Part shown: positions 22,062-33,000 of the stretch, in pieces
How the letters are laid out: each line of letters starts with the position of its first letter
Numbering within the stretch: position 1 is the stretch's first letter
Source of the DNA: Strobilurus pachycystidiatus
Lineage: Eukaryota > Basidiomycota > Agaricomycetes > Agaricales > Physalacriaceae
Length of the DNA: 64,000 bases
Assembly: GCA_019915135.1 (NCBI GenBank)
Contig: JAHLMK010000025.1
Coordinates: 1 to 64,000 of the forward strand
Reading direction: 5' to 3'
Notes under the pieces: model-generated
The model's input: the letters and a program-made list of their open reading frames with translations, nothing else
Databases searched by the model: none
What the model was told of the DNA's origin: nothing
Program-made: the position numbers and the translations under genes

Positions 22062-22828
22062 CTAGTAGACTTTTGCCTTCTTAGCAGGCACAAAGTCGTC
22101 GGGAAGGATTTCGACAGATGGACTGCGGCGTTTCTGCCCAACGCCGCTACCAGCAGGCAGGTCCACGAAATCACCAGCCGTAGACGCGTCTTCCTGGCCC
22201 TCACCGTCCTCGTCCTCGTCCTCGTCCTCGTCATCTGCTTCGCTCTCACTCGAGTCAGAATCTACGTGACCCGCAGCCAAGTTCGGCCCATACACGACCT
22301 CCTCCTCCACAGCTATACTCCAAGTGTTGTACTTGGAGAGCTGCTGGTCGGCGCTGAACGGTTTGCTGTGATCCCAGTGTCCACTGAAGCCCAAGTCCGC
22401 ATCATCTTCGTCAAAGCCCCCATTCTCGTCGTCTTGTAGTACTTCTCGCGTTCTCTGTATGGCCGCACGATTGGCGGATTTGAGAGTAGAGTAGAGAGTA
22501 CGCGTCTCGTCTCGCGTCTCGTCGGATGAGTGCCATTGGTCCTGGTCTGTAATCTCGATGACAGCGTAAACAGAGACCATTCCTTCTTGTAGGGCGCCTT
22601 CAGCGCATACCAATCCATGAGCAGCAGTTCCACAAACCTATAGGTTTTTGACAGCGAGACAGAGGGTTGTATGGCACTGAGTGTGGATAGTACGAAAGAT
22701 GGTCGCGGAAGAGCCCAGGGAGGACTCTCGAGAATTACGTACAAATTGCCAATTCGATCCACAAGAAAAGAGATGGACAGAAGGCAGATGACGTCCTTGG
22801 ATCTCTGACTGGCTTGTGTTGCGGCCAT
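22062..22828 (-). CDS. acidic nuclear-type protein, tandem paralogue of the H3-tail gene
   Basis: The core begins at Met 22580 (MVSVYAVIEITDQDQW) and aligns along its length with the neighbour: 'LYSTLKSANRAAIQRTRE', 'DLGFSGHWDHSKPFSADQQL', 'VVYGPNLAAGHVDSDSSESE', an acidic run coded by GAC/GAG repeats, and a basic end 'KRRSPSVEILPDDFVPAKKA' plus KVY. The most likely full model starts at ATG 22828 (MAATQASQRSKD). It splices over a long intron (GTC..., about 150 bp, weak donor) to 'VCGTAAHGLVCAEGALQEG' in frame. The first 12 residues only vaguely echo the H3 tail. If that exon is wrong, the protein starts at 22580 (172 aa). Function unknown. Confidence 0.65.
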
Positions 22829-23616
22829 CTTTATGAGCTACTAATCATCACCTCTAAGGACAAGGGACCTACTATCTACGGGCTTTCTCACGTGTGGCGC
22901 AGATAGTCTCCACTGCTTCACGCCTGACCCACCTGCATTGATAGAGAGAGCCACACGCGTGCCGTTTGAGTCTTCAAGATGGCTGTCGGGCATGGCTGGA
23001 CTGAACGACTCACAAAACAGTGACAGATGGATAGCTGGACCAGACGACTGGTTTCCGCAGGACGAACTTTCAGCTCCACCAGGAGCCAGTATGTATGTGT
23101 GCTGAACCCTCAACAGAGCTGACCTCGGCCATACAACAAGTACCGACACCATGCACCCCCTCATCTCTTCATCAATTCATTCTGACAACCTTCATTAACG
23201 GATCACAATTTAGCGTTACACCTTCGCCCTACCCAACGATTGACGGAACGGAGCACCGCTAACACATAAACCACCAATCAATCTCCGAGTCCCGAGTCCG
23301 AGCCCGAAAACAGATCCCCCATTTGATTGTAGAGTATAGTACGTATACTGAAATGTTATATAGCACGGAGGAAAGCATATTGCTACACAGCACAAGCTAA
23401 ACACGGATAGCGTGAGTAATAATAAGATAGCGAAGATAAAGAGCAGAAAAAAGTGCATGTAAATGAAGGTGGATTCCCCGAAGTACTAGTCGGCGAAGTT
23501 GGATGCAAAGTGTCAAGGAGCGTGTGGTGAATAGTAGGCTGTACATAGCACGATCCAAGCGTGTGATAATAGTTAGGAATAGATAGTCTAGAAATGTCCG
23601 ATAATGATATTGATAT
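22829..23616. other. intergenic
   Basis: Short random ORFs only. It includes the 3' flank of the terpene synthase. Confidence 0.45.
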
Positions 23617-24931
23617 TCAGCGCGACATCTAGACACGCGCGTCAGCCATGAGAGGAAATTCCGAAGAGGGACGGAGGTTGGACATACCACTTTCGCCGCG
23701 GTAGGAGGTTCACCACTCTCGACTTCTTCACCTCCTGCCCCGTCTTGCCAAAGTAGCGTTCGGTCACAAAGGACCAGTGTAACGATCCCACTATCCAGTC
23801 GGCCAATCCCTGCACGTATATCTCCACGTCGCGGTCAATTTCCGGGCCCCACGACGGTAATTGCGCCCAGTCATCAATGAACCGGTCAATGGACTGGCGA
23901 CACAGCTCGCCCACAAAGTCGACTGCCGATTGCAGATCCAGCCCCTGGTCATTCATCACGACCGGGATCATGTTGTGCGTATCGCCCTTCGACTGCTCGA
24001 CGTTGTACGAGAATATATCCTAACAAGACAATTGAATCAGCCTTATTCGGACTCGGATTTAAAATGTATGGGACATACATTCGACCAGGTAACGAGATCA
24101 TTGGCAGCCTCGCCTAATCCGCGGATTAGTGGGTGGTCCATGACCTCGTCGGGGATGTCAAGATTGTAGGCATATTCAATCAGAACGAACGACGTCTTGC
24201 AGCCTGTGGGTGGGTGCGGGTGTTTGGTAAGGTGACATCTGGTGCACACGACTCCGACTAAGTGTACTGACCTGAGGTGTCCCGGCGAAGGGCAATGTAG
24301 GATTCCAGATCGGGGATGATTCCCGCTTGACGATCGTGCGCCTGCTCTGTTACGCTCTGGAAGAAGAAATCGAAGGTCTCGATGAAGCGCTGTTGCGTTC
24401 CGGGCGACGCGGTTGAGATGAGGCGACGCCAATAGCTGGATAATGAAGAGACAACGGTCAGCATGGGCCCGGTTCGGATGGTGAGGTGACTCACTCCCTC
24501 GTCATCTTTGACACGCGTGCAGGAGACTGGTATGTCTGGGGGTGATACAGTGTGTTCAACACGACATCTGCGGTGGACTTGGTACCACGCTTATCCATGT
24601 CGTCGGACAGGTTGTCGAGATGGAAGAGATAGGTGAGGAAGTCGTTGCACACGCGCAGCTGTGGGCAGCCCGCCTTTGGGTAGCACATGGCAGAGAGCAG
24701 GCCCGCCTTTAGGCCGTGGTACTTTTCTCGCTTCTGACCCATGAGGTTGCCACTCTGGAAAAGCCATCGCTTGGTGCCGGAGGTGATCTGTTTTCGGTGT
24801 CGGCTAACGCGGATATCGAATGGACAGTGCGAGACGAGGTCTGGGAGGATGAATTTCGTCGGTGGTGGTGGCGGTGGTGGTGAGGGTGTTGAGGACGAGG
24901 CTGAAGGGGAGCTGCTAGATGTGGAGGCCAT
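23617..24931 (-). CDS. sesquiterpene synthase (class I terpene cyclase)
   Basis: Starts at ATG 24931 with a Ser/Pro-rich leader (including eight prolines), then 'KFILPDLVSHCPFDIRVSRH'. The metal-binding motif is 'HLDNLSDDMD' (D-x3-DD). The NSE motif 'NDIFSYNVE' is assembled across an intron after 'NDLVTWSN'. The downstream RY pair is in 'VTERYFG'. All catalytic motifs are present. Four to five short introns are phased. The last exon is probably the short 'MSR-stop' at 23617-23628, after a strong GTATGT...CTGAC...TCTAG intron; reading through instead stops at 23642. It would ionise farnesyl diphosphate and cyclise it in the cytosol. The product cannot be predicted by eye. Confidence 0.92.
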
Positions 24932-26732
24932 TGGGAGTAGGACGAGATATGGATACAGATAGACGAAAACAAGAAAAACAAAAAAGGCGGGATAGAATGG
25001 GCGGGCGCAGACGGCAAACCCTAAAAGGCGGGGGCAAAGTGAAGGTGTAGAAGAGAGATGTCTGGGTAACAGCGACTTTATATGGAAATCTATATGTGAT
25101 CGGGCAGATGCAAATCCGGCACATTGGGCAAGGACCGGAGATTCGAGCTCTTTTCGGGCGATTGTACGTCCTGGACGGTGCGGGGAGGCAAGGCAGGCAG
25201 GCACCAGCGACATGTCATACAGACGTGGGCCAGGGTCCGAAAATAACGTCGCGTCCCGCTGTAAGAAATGCTATAAGCTATTAGATGACTAGCTCTGACT
25301 TGCGTGTGAGTCAACGGGGTCTCCAGATCCACTTCACCGAATCTGAAAAGCAAATTTGCTTAGCCCTCGCTTCGCCTCCGAGTCCCTCTGGAGGCACGAC
25401 TGATCCGCTCACCATCTCAGTTCCTGGATCGCGTCGAGCACAGCGGTTGTCGAACACGGACGTGTCCCAACGCGAAACAAATCAGCAATTAGACAGCGAA
25501 ACGAGATCATAGCCATTCGATTGTTGATGCCGTCGTCGTCGTTCATTGTGGTAGTCCGGAGGCAAGATAGCTTCCGGGCCGAGCGTGACAATGCGGCGTT
25601 TGTGACGGTATGTAACACCGTTCCTCCACTCCGACAACTTGACAATGTGTGGTGTGGCGTTATTGGAGAGCTAACAGCAAGACTTCTCCATTCGCGGGTG
25701 TCATTTGGGTATATCATTGGCCAATACCGTAACGTATGAGTCCGATAGGCATATTGCGGACGCCCCAAGGCGAAAGTCCGGGAATCCTGGCCTCCGCAAC
25801 CCCCGCTACAATCGTATCATTTCGGTTCTGTTACGGGTATTACCAAAATGTGCCGTGCTCGTTCCCGGAGGACATGTGCTGGGTCGGTGGACTGACGTTG
25901 ACACAGAAACAAGTATCATAGCCATGACTCGACAATGATTGAACCAACCAAACTTGGGTCGGTGTGCCCGGGTACTGTGCTGTGGAGCGGCATCTCGTAC
26001 TTATCTGGGACGGCTTTAGAATACGGTAACGCGTAAAGTAAAAAAGTCTGCGAAAGTTACCGTGTATTGAATGTGATTCCTGCTTCCTTCCCGCGAGTGA
26101 TCTGGCGTTGATATGATACAGGTTGGATCTAGAGTATGACGTGCAAGGTCCCAAGGAACGAGGGCGGTGATTCTTCAGGAGACCATCATGTTGATCACAA
26201 GCAAACGCGATGCGACGTCCTAGTACAGACTGATATTCGAGATTGAAACAGTCCCCAGCGTTGATTCGCGGCGCGCTGTGGAATACCTCCACGAGACGAA
26301 ACAGCGCCGAGAGCTGGCATGCTCTAGAAGACCATCATTATGATCCAAACGGCCCAACCGTACATCTGAAAATGCCGTAGACAAAGTAGACGCGGAAAAT
26401 GGACTGATAAATCCGCCTGAAACGCGTCGCGGTCCGCCTGGGGTGGAGTTATAGAGGACTGACCGGATTATTGGAGTTTTCTGGCAGGCGAGTCAGCAGA
26501 AATCTCCATATTTCGCCATCAGTCAATATGGAGAGGCCTCACGGTGCCATGATGTCTGTATGTTTTTGACACGTATCATCATTGCCTTAATCACAGCCGT
26601 ACGTCCCGGTGGGCGTTCCGTGCCCTACAGCCCAACATATCCCCTCGGTACCGGATGAAAGGTACATTCGCGAGAAAAAACCGCAATTGTCAAGCCGCAG
26701 AATGATGCTCGAGGAAATCATCTATCTGACGT
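24932..26732. other. long intergenic region
   Basis: About 1.8 kb upstream of the terpene synthase. ORFs on both strands (for example 25840-26292 minus) lack ATG starts, paired introns or family resemblance. I see no gene or transposon remnant. Confidence 0.4.
25076..25082 (-). promoter_or_regulatory. TATA box of the terpene synthase
   Basis: TATAAAG on the minus strand, about 145 bp upstream of the terpene synthase ATG. Confidence 0.4.
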
Positions 26733-27075
26733 TCATTGGGATTGGAGATTCCATTGTAGATGGAGGGTTCTGACATAGCTGTAAACCTCTAACGGAATGG
26801 AGAATGTGTAGATTTCCGACATACCAGCACCACTAGTGGCGAAGTTAGCGCAGAGGTGGCGAGCCAGTGGCGGTCAATTGAAATAAGGAGAAAACATACT
26901 GCACCGCCACATGTCTGTTTGTCATGGGCCGGCAGGTCGGCAGAATCAACAAGGGGGCATCGTCGGCAGTGACGTCGAGAGCCGCTTTGCTCTCCTGACG
27001 AGCTCGAATCGCTGTCGCCGTTGCTAGCGCGCCAGTCGTGTCTCTCTTCTCTTCCGCGGGCCGCGCTAGAAGCAT
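26733..27075 (-). CDS. possible small gene, divergent from the MFS transporter
   Basis: ATG 27075 opens 'MLLARPAEEKRDTTGALATA'. A plausible intron (GTATGT...TTGAC...CACTAG) joins it in frame to 'HGAGMSEIYTFSIPLEVYSY', ending in TGA at 26733. About 90 residues, no recognised domain. Its start is 87 bp from the divergent transporter ATG, so it could equally be chance coding in a promoter. Confidence 0.2.
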
Positions 27076-27122
27076 CCGCTGAGAGATAATCGCTGTCGAG
27101 GTGAGCTACTTGTGCTTCGCGT

Positions 27123-27130
27123 TATTTAAA
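27123..27130 (+). promoter_or_regulatory. TATA-like element of the MFS gene
   Basis: AT-rich TATTTAAA about 35 bp upstream of ATG 27163. Confidence 0.35.
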
Positions 27131-27162
27131 GGCGGCTCGTTCGTGTTCGGCGCCTAACAGCA

Positions 27163-30100
27163 ATGTACGCAGACGACTCCCCGCTGCCGTGGACATCCAC
27201 CATGAGCTCGGCCATGACGACGCGCACATTTGGAACGTTCTCCGACGACTTGGACGCCAACGAACGGCCGCAACAAGCCACAACCTCGCTGCGGCGAACA
27301 CTACTCGATCGACTGCCCTCGCTTTCAGGGCGACGCTCTAGCATCTATGCGGGCGATGGCGGCGACGCGCCCATTCCCAACGACAAGGCGCCGGTGCCCA
27401 CTGTGATGCAGGCGCCTGCAGAGGTGTACCAGACGCCGCTGCCAGTGCTGTCAATGATTGTGCTATCCATCGTAAGACCCAGTTCAAAGCGGTTACATTG
27501 GCAGGTTTCTTATCGGCGGGTGACAGACAATGCTGGGCGAATTCCTGTCGGCCAATGTGTCGACGCCGTACCTCATATTCATGGTCAAGGGTGCGTTCCC
27601 GTGTGCTTTGACAAGTATGAGCTAACAAACAAGACCTTAACAGGCTTCGGCTTCACCACCGACGAAGCTGATATTGCCTTTTGGACGGGCATCCTTGGTG
27701 CGCAAACATCCGACCGCCGCCTTCTATTCAGCCCCTCACACACCCACAGTCTCGACATTCTTCCTAACTCAATTCCTGACGTCTCTCCTCTGGGTCCGTA
27801 TTCAGATATCTTCCGCAGCTGGCGTCCGATACTCATTGCATCCTCTTCCAGGCGACGGTGGCTGACAAGCATGGACGCAGGGCGGTTCTAGTCATTTCCC
27901 TTCTCGGCAGTGCGATAACCTGCGCGATATTCGGAACGTGCACAACTCTTGAGCAAGCTATATGCGTACGCCTCCTCCAGGGCATCTTCGCCGGCGCCGT
28001 CGGCGTGGCTCGCGGCTCAGTCGCTTTCGTTACCGATCCCACAAATGAAGGACGTGCATATGCCATCCTTGGGTGAGGTCACATCTGGTTCTTAGTTAGT
28101 TACCCCTCTGACAAGCGTCTGTTTAGCTTTTGTTGGGGCTTTGGAGGTGTGGCTGGTGCCATCATTGGAGGAAGCTGTATGTCGTGGGGATCTTTGGCTG
28201 ATGATCTCAACTGACCGAATTTGCCTTTTAGTCGAGACGCCAGCCGCCAAGTTTCCCGTCTTCGCCTCGATCCCGTTGTTTGTAAACTTTCCCTACCTAT
28301 TGCCGTGTCTGTTGGCCGCTGCCATTACCTTCACGGGTGCTGTCCTGGGATGCTTCTTGGGTCCTGATGGAGGCCCAAGAGAGGGTGCTATCCATCTTGC
28401 GCCTGAGAAGGACCTCGATATTCACCCCACTATTCCCGAGGAAGACTCCATCCCGCCCAGCCCCGTCTTTGATGAGCAGGAGATGCCCCGCGGCTCCATC
28501 GCCGGTTCCGTTGGCAGAAATCTTGCCTCCAAAATCTCCGGATACTTTGCTACACGCGTGCAAGAAGCACACAACGGGAACGCATCGACAACATCTGCTG
28601 TTCCTCTCAACATTCCCGGGAGACTCGAGCGGACACGAACTTTCTCCGCATCTCGCCCGAGTCGTACGGCAGGCGTTAGCGGCTCTGCGTACGGGTATAG
28701 CAGCTATAGAAACAGACTCGCGAGTGGCGCAGCCACCATTAGAACACGACGGGGAAGTCTCGCTAGCTCAATGCGCCGAAGACGTGGGAGCAATATGGAT
28801 CCGAACACTAGGGAGCCGATGGCTCACGAGGACATGAACTTTGCTCAGCGGCTTCTCATCGCTAACGGAGATGCTGTTACGAACATTGCGGACTTGTGGG
28901 TTGCTGCTGCGATGAATGTGGATAATGAGGATCCATTCGAGTCGGATGATGAGATGGAGAGTGACGAGGATGAGCTGGCTGTCGACGATGCAGATGCACC
29001 GGACGATACGGAGTCAATCACCTCCAGTACCCCGACGCGTCGGGGGCGCCGTTCCTCGAAGACTGCCCCGAATGTTCCCCGTCTTTCCTTTTCGCAACAA
29101 GCCCGACAAGCATCTTTCTCTCGGTATCAACAACCACTCGGGGACCCTCGAATCCCTTCCTCTGCCCGCCCAATACCAGCGCGGCAATCGTCATTCACTC
29201 AACCCCTGGAGGGCACACCAAACTCCCGCCGCTTCTCGAATGTACCGGCCATCTTTGCTCACCCTGGTGTCAAAACGCCGCCGGCTGTCGTTGATGCCCA
29301 GCAGCTTCTTTCGCGCACGGATACGTTGGAGGTTCCTTCAGGCCAAGGCGAACTGGCACCTATCATAGAGTCTCGGCGGGTATCTCAGGCGGATCCTGAT
29401 GTGGACTTGGAAGCGTCCTTGGAAAAGCCCCCTTCGCTCATGTCGCAGTTGCCCCTCGCGGTCATATTCCAGTATGGACTGCTGGCTCTGCACTCGACGA
29501 CGCACGATCAGGTGTTCATGTCCTATCTCGTTACGTGAGAACTCCGCCTATTTCCCTCGTTTCGTGACATCGAATCTGACCGGGTGTTTCCTTATAGTGA
29601 TTATGATTCCGGAGGGCTTAATCTGAATGCAGGACATTTTGCCCAGCTCAGTTGAGTTACCGGATCTTATTTGAGACTGGAAAGGAACTGATTGATCTTT
29701 GGCAGTTGCGTTGATGTGTCTTTGTCAAATCTTCTACCAGTTCTACTTGTATCCGTGAGTGCTTTCGTCCTATTATGCGCAGCAGCACAGAGAATTGATC
29801 GTTGATTATTTAGAAACATCGGGTTGGTCATTTTAGTTGAACTGTTCATCAGCTAAATGCTGATATGATTGAAACGAACGACAGACCACCCCGAGGACGT
29901 TTCTCACATTTGGCAATGTTCCGCCTGGGGTCCTTTTTGTTCATCCCGTCCTATATCACGGTCGTTTTGTACCGTGTTCCATTTGCGAGCGAGGAGGATG
30001 ATGGCAACTTTGTTTTGATGGCTGGTGAGGCAGTTCTCGATTCGCTGCCGGACTGTACTCATCATGTATGTTTTTAGCTCTGGCTATAAGCACGTATGTG

Positions 30101-30522
30101 GTTCCCACTCCAGTTGTCGCTGTTGTTCCCGCGACTGACATGTCCCCCCAATTAGTGCCTGCCGATTCTGTGGCAATACCTTTGCGTATACGGCGGTGTC
30201 GATACTGTTGAACTACAGTACGTGGTTTTCCTGTGTAGGGTGTATTAGACACGGCCTCTAATGATTCGTAGTGACTCCGCCTAACGCCGTCGGGATCGCG
30301 AATGGAATTGCGCAGAGCATGGTTAGTCTTGCGCGATGCCTGGGGCCTGTCTTTGGTGGTTGGGTACGTCGACTTGATCGTTATCCGCGGTGGTGAGATT
30401 CTGATGTCTGTCAGCTTTGGTCCGTCAGCATCGAAGGCAACCCCAACGGATATCCTCTCGGATTCTTAGTGTGCGCTGCGGTGTGTGGCGTGGCGATTTT
30501 GCATAGTTTCGTGATTCGATGA
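27163..30522 (+). CDS. major facilitator superfamily transporter with long central loop (DHA1/ZIF-like)
   Basis: Starts at ATG 27163 and ends with TGA 30520-30522, with about nine short introns. The N-terminal cytoplasmic tail is followed by TM1 ('SITMLGEFLSANVSTPYLIF', joined across an intron) and the MFS motif A 'VADKHGRRAVLVISLLGSAI'. Next come 'FAGAVGVARGSVAFVTD' and 'FCWGFGGVAGAIIGG'. A very long Ser/Arg/Asp-rich loop of about 350 residues lies between TM6 and TM7. The C-terminal six helices follow ('LPLAVIFQYGLLALHSTTHD', 'TPPNAVGIANGIAQSMVSLA', 'FLVCAAVCGVAILHSFVIR'). The layout fits the fungal YCR023C/ZIF-like DHA1 group. Substrate unknown. Confidence 0.88.
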
Positions 30523-31749
30523 ACACAATGATATTACTAGCGACTGACACTCACTTTACGTCGTGCATGCAAAATCCTGATTACTCTCTCGACAAATTTC
30601 TCACCCATGGTCTCGATACAGATACAGATAGTGCGACAGGGAAATCTTGGACTCTTTTCCTTCTTGTGGATAATCCTACATGGCCGTACATACATAATGT
30701 AATTTATACCTCCAGAGTACACGAATATGTTTCATCCTCTTCTTTCTCTAACACACACTTGTCTCACACACTCTGTGTTTTGTCTTGAATCTTATTTTGA
30801 CCTGCACCTTATAACTTATCGCTGCTCAAGTTCGAGCCTTTGTTGCAGGGCCAGGGTATGAGTCATACGGCTGAGTCACCTGTCTTGTGAGAACCATCAT
30901 CACCTTCGCGTCTCGAAGTCTTGTACTCCCGTCTTGTGCTGCGTAGATCAAATAGACACGCCAAACGGAACTCATTGGGTGGTCGAGCGTCGCCGTGCAA
31001 TCCCTGGACCCATGCTGAGCATGAGCCGGCATACAAGCTGACTACTGCTTAGGGACCCAAAAAGCGCCGAATAATTCAATGCTTCACGGCTGGTAAGCAA
31101 TCTATCCCGCCTCCCTTCTGCGTTGTACCTACGGTCTAACGGAATTGAGTCTATGCCACAGGCTCCGCCGCGTTTTTCTATACATATACAAGTCTCTGGC
31201 CTAACATTTTCTGCTTCATGAGTGTCCAGAGAGCACTTGACCCCGGTGTATGGATACGGCGAGGCGAGCCTGCGCACAGACCCTGTCTCGCCATTGATTT
31301 TGCTGTCGGCGCCGTACCTGTCAGAGCCACTGACATATTCCAAGTGGATCCAAAGTTTCAAACACGACTGGTCCTGCATCGGTTCGACTCGGTAGCTGTT
31401 CACTTACAATTCGGTTCAACTGCCATTGGGTAGATATCGACTTCATGGAGTAACCCCTGCGAGAACGAGTCTCTCAAGAGGACGCGACCCTAACGCTCAG
31501 ATGAGCCTAGGCTTGTGGCTTTACACGTTGGAGGAACAAGGGCAGTAGTCCCTCACCCATCGCTACATACATATCGTCCACGGAGCGACCTTGAAAGGGA
31601 ATTTGGATTCGCAGCGTCCTGCAATCCTGAACCCATGACTGGGGTCTGGTAAATCATTACGAAGCCACTACCGGGTCCACGAGACTACATATAGACACAC
31701 GGTGTCCCCTGGCATTTTGTGACTCTCTTTCCCTCCAACGACGTCGATC
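30523..31749. other. long intergenic region
   Basis: About 1.2 kb. The minus-strand ORF 30972-31403 has no domain and no plausible splice partners. I see nothing supported. Confidence 0.4.
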
Positions 31750-33000
31750 ATGGTGACTGTCCTCATTACGGGGTAAGAACACGCGCAGTCCTGTGGCGAT
31801 GGATCTGATACAGCTCTTGAAGTTGCTCCGACGGTGGTCTTGGGTGCGCACTTGCGAAGGAATATCATGATCGAGGTGTGGCACCACGGTATTGATCATG
31901 TTCGATTGATGTTTAGTGACCACAGGTCATACCGTATTCGCTACGTCCAGGAAGACCGAGACCATGCGCTCCCTTGAGGCCATAGGGATCAGGACTTTCG
32001 CTCTCGATGTGACAGATTCCGCCAGCATCGTCCACATGAAAGACACCATATCCGCCTTGACGGGAGGTCGACTAGACGTCCTCATCAATAACGCGTGAGT
32101 GCATCAGTGGTAGCATACCATATTGGGGCATTCAGTACTCATCATCTGCATATCTTCACAGAGGTATCGCTGATCCGCGGCCAATATCCGATTTGTCTAT
32201 GAAGGAAGTCCGCGCCCTGTTCGATGTAAACCTCTTTGGCGTGGTGGAGGTCACTCATGCTTTCATTCCGCTGCTCCTTGCTACAAAGGGAAAAGTCTTG
32301 AATATGTCGAGCATTTTGGCGGTCATGCCTATGCCTTTCCAGTCGACGTACAACATGAGCAAGGCGGCCCTCGTCGCGTATGGAGACACGCTTCGGATGG
32401 AGATGGCGCCATTTGGGTACGACCTCAGTTCGTTGTCTGCCCTCCTTCGACTGATGGTCTTCTCATTGGCAGGGTGAAGGTTATGACGGTAAATTTCCTC
32501 AGGTTTCTCTACTGGATCGCAGAACTCATGCAGTAGCGATGCAGATCATGTGTGGTCTCGTCAAGTCAAATCTAGGCGAAATCTATCATCCAGGACTATC
32601 CCCGGACTCAATATACTATCCCATGACTGACGAGTATGATAAGTGCATGACGAAGAACTTTAGACGTGGGTGCCTCTTTGCACCTTCGAGAAGATGACGT
32701 CTCTGACATGTTACATTCGTATATAGTAGCAAAAATGTCGACGGCGGAATCGTGGGCTCGCACCGTCGTCACAGAGAGTCTGAGGAGCACAGCGATAACG
32801 CCACATCTGTGGGTCGGTGCATCCGCATTATTGGCCTGGTTTGTATCAACATTCCTGCCTCGAACCGCATTGGTATGTACCAAGCTACCGCCTAGATACT
32901 AGCTGACTGTTTTGCTTAGGACGGGTCGATGAGCAGTAGCTTTGGTTTGGACAAGATGTTCGAGCACAACAGAAGCGGCGCGAAGAAGCACGCTGATTGA
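31750..33000 (+). CDS. short-chain dehydrogenase/reductase, AYR1-like, C-terminal membrane segment
   Basis: Exon 1 (ATG 31750) 'MVTVLITG' joins over a 50-bp intron to 'CSDGGLGCALAKEYHDRG', completing the TGxxxGxG cofactor loop. Further motifs: 'LDVLINNAG' across an intron, catalytic Ser in 'LNMSSILAVM', and 'YNMSKAALVAYG' (YxxxK). A 56-bp intron 32489-32544 (ending GATGCAG) keeps the frame into 'IMCGLVKSNLGE'. Late exons give 'LWVGASALLAWFVSTFLPRT', a likely membrane anchor, and end at TGA 32998-33000. This arrangement matches 1-acyldihydroxyacetone-phosphate reductase-like SDRs of the ER and lipid droplets. The exact substrate is inferred. Confidence 0.82.

Noticed and set aside
25840..26292. 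150-codon minus-strand ORF upstream of the terpene synthase
   Set aside because: It begins with GTG, has no ATG, no domain and no paired splice sites; composition looks random.
23617..27163. A terpene biosynthetic gene cluster around the synthase and MFS transporter
   Set aside because: No P450, oxidoreductase or regulator lies beside the synthase, and the transporter is of a general DHA1/ZIF-like type with 2.2 kb between them. The nearest P450 is 16 kb away beyond unrelated genes.
32486..32550. Frameshift or premature TAG in the SDR gene after 'VKVMT'
   Set aside because: Using the acceptor GATGCAG at 32544 gives a normal 56-bp GT-AG intron and the expected 'IMCGLVKSN' in phase.
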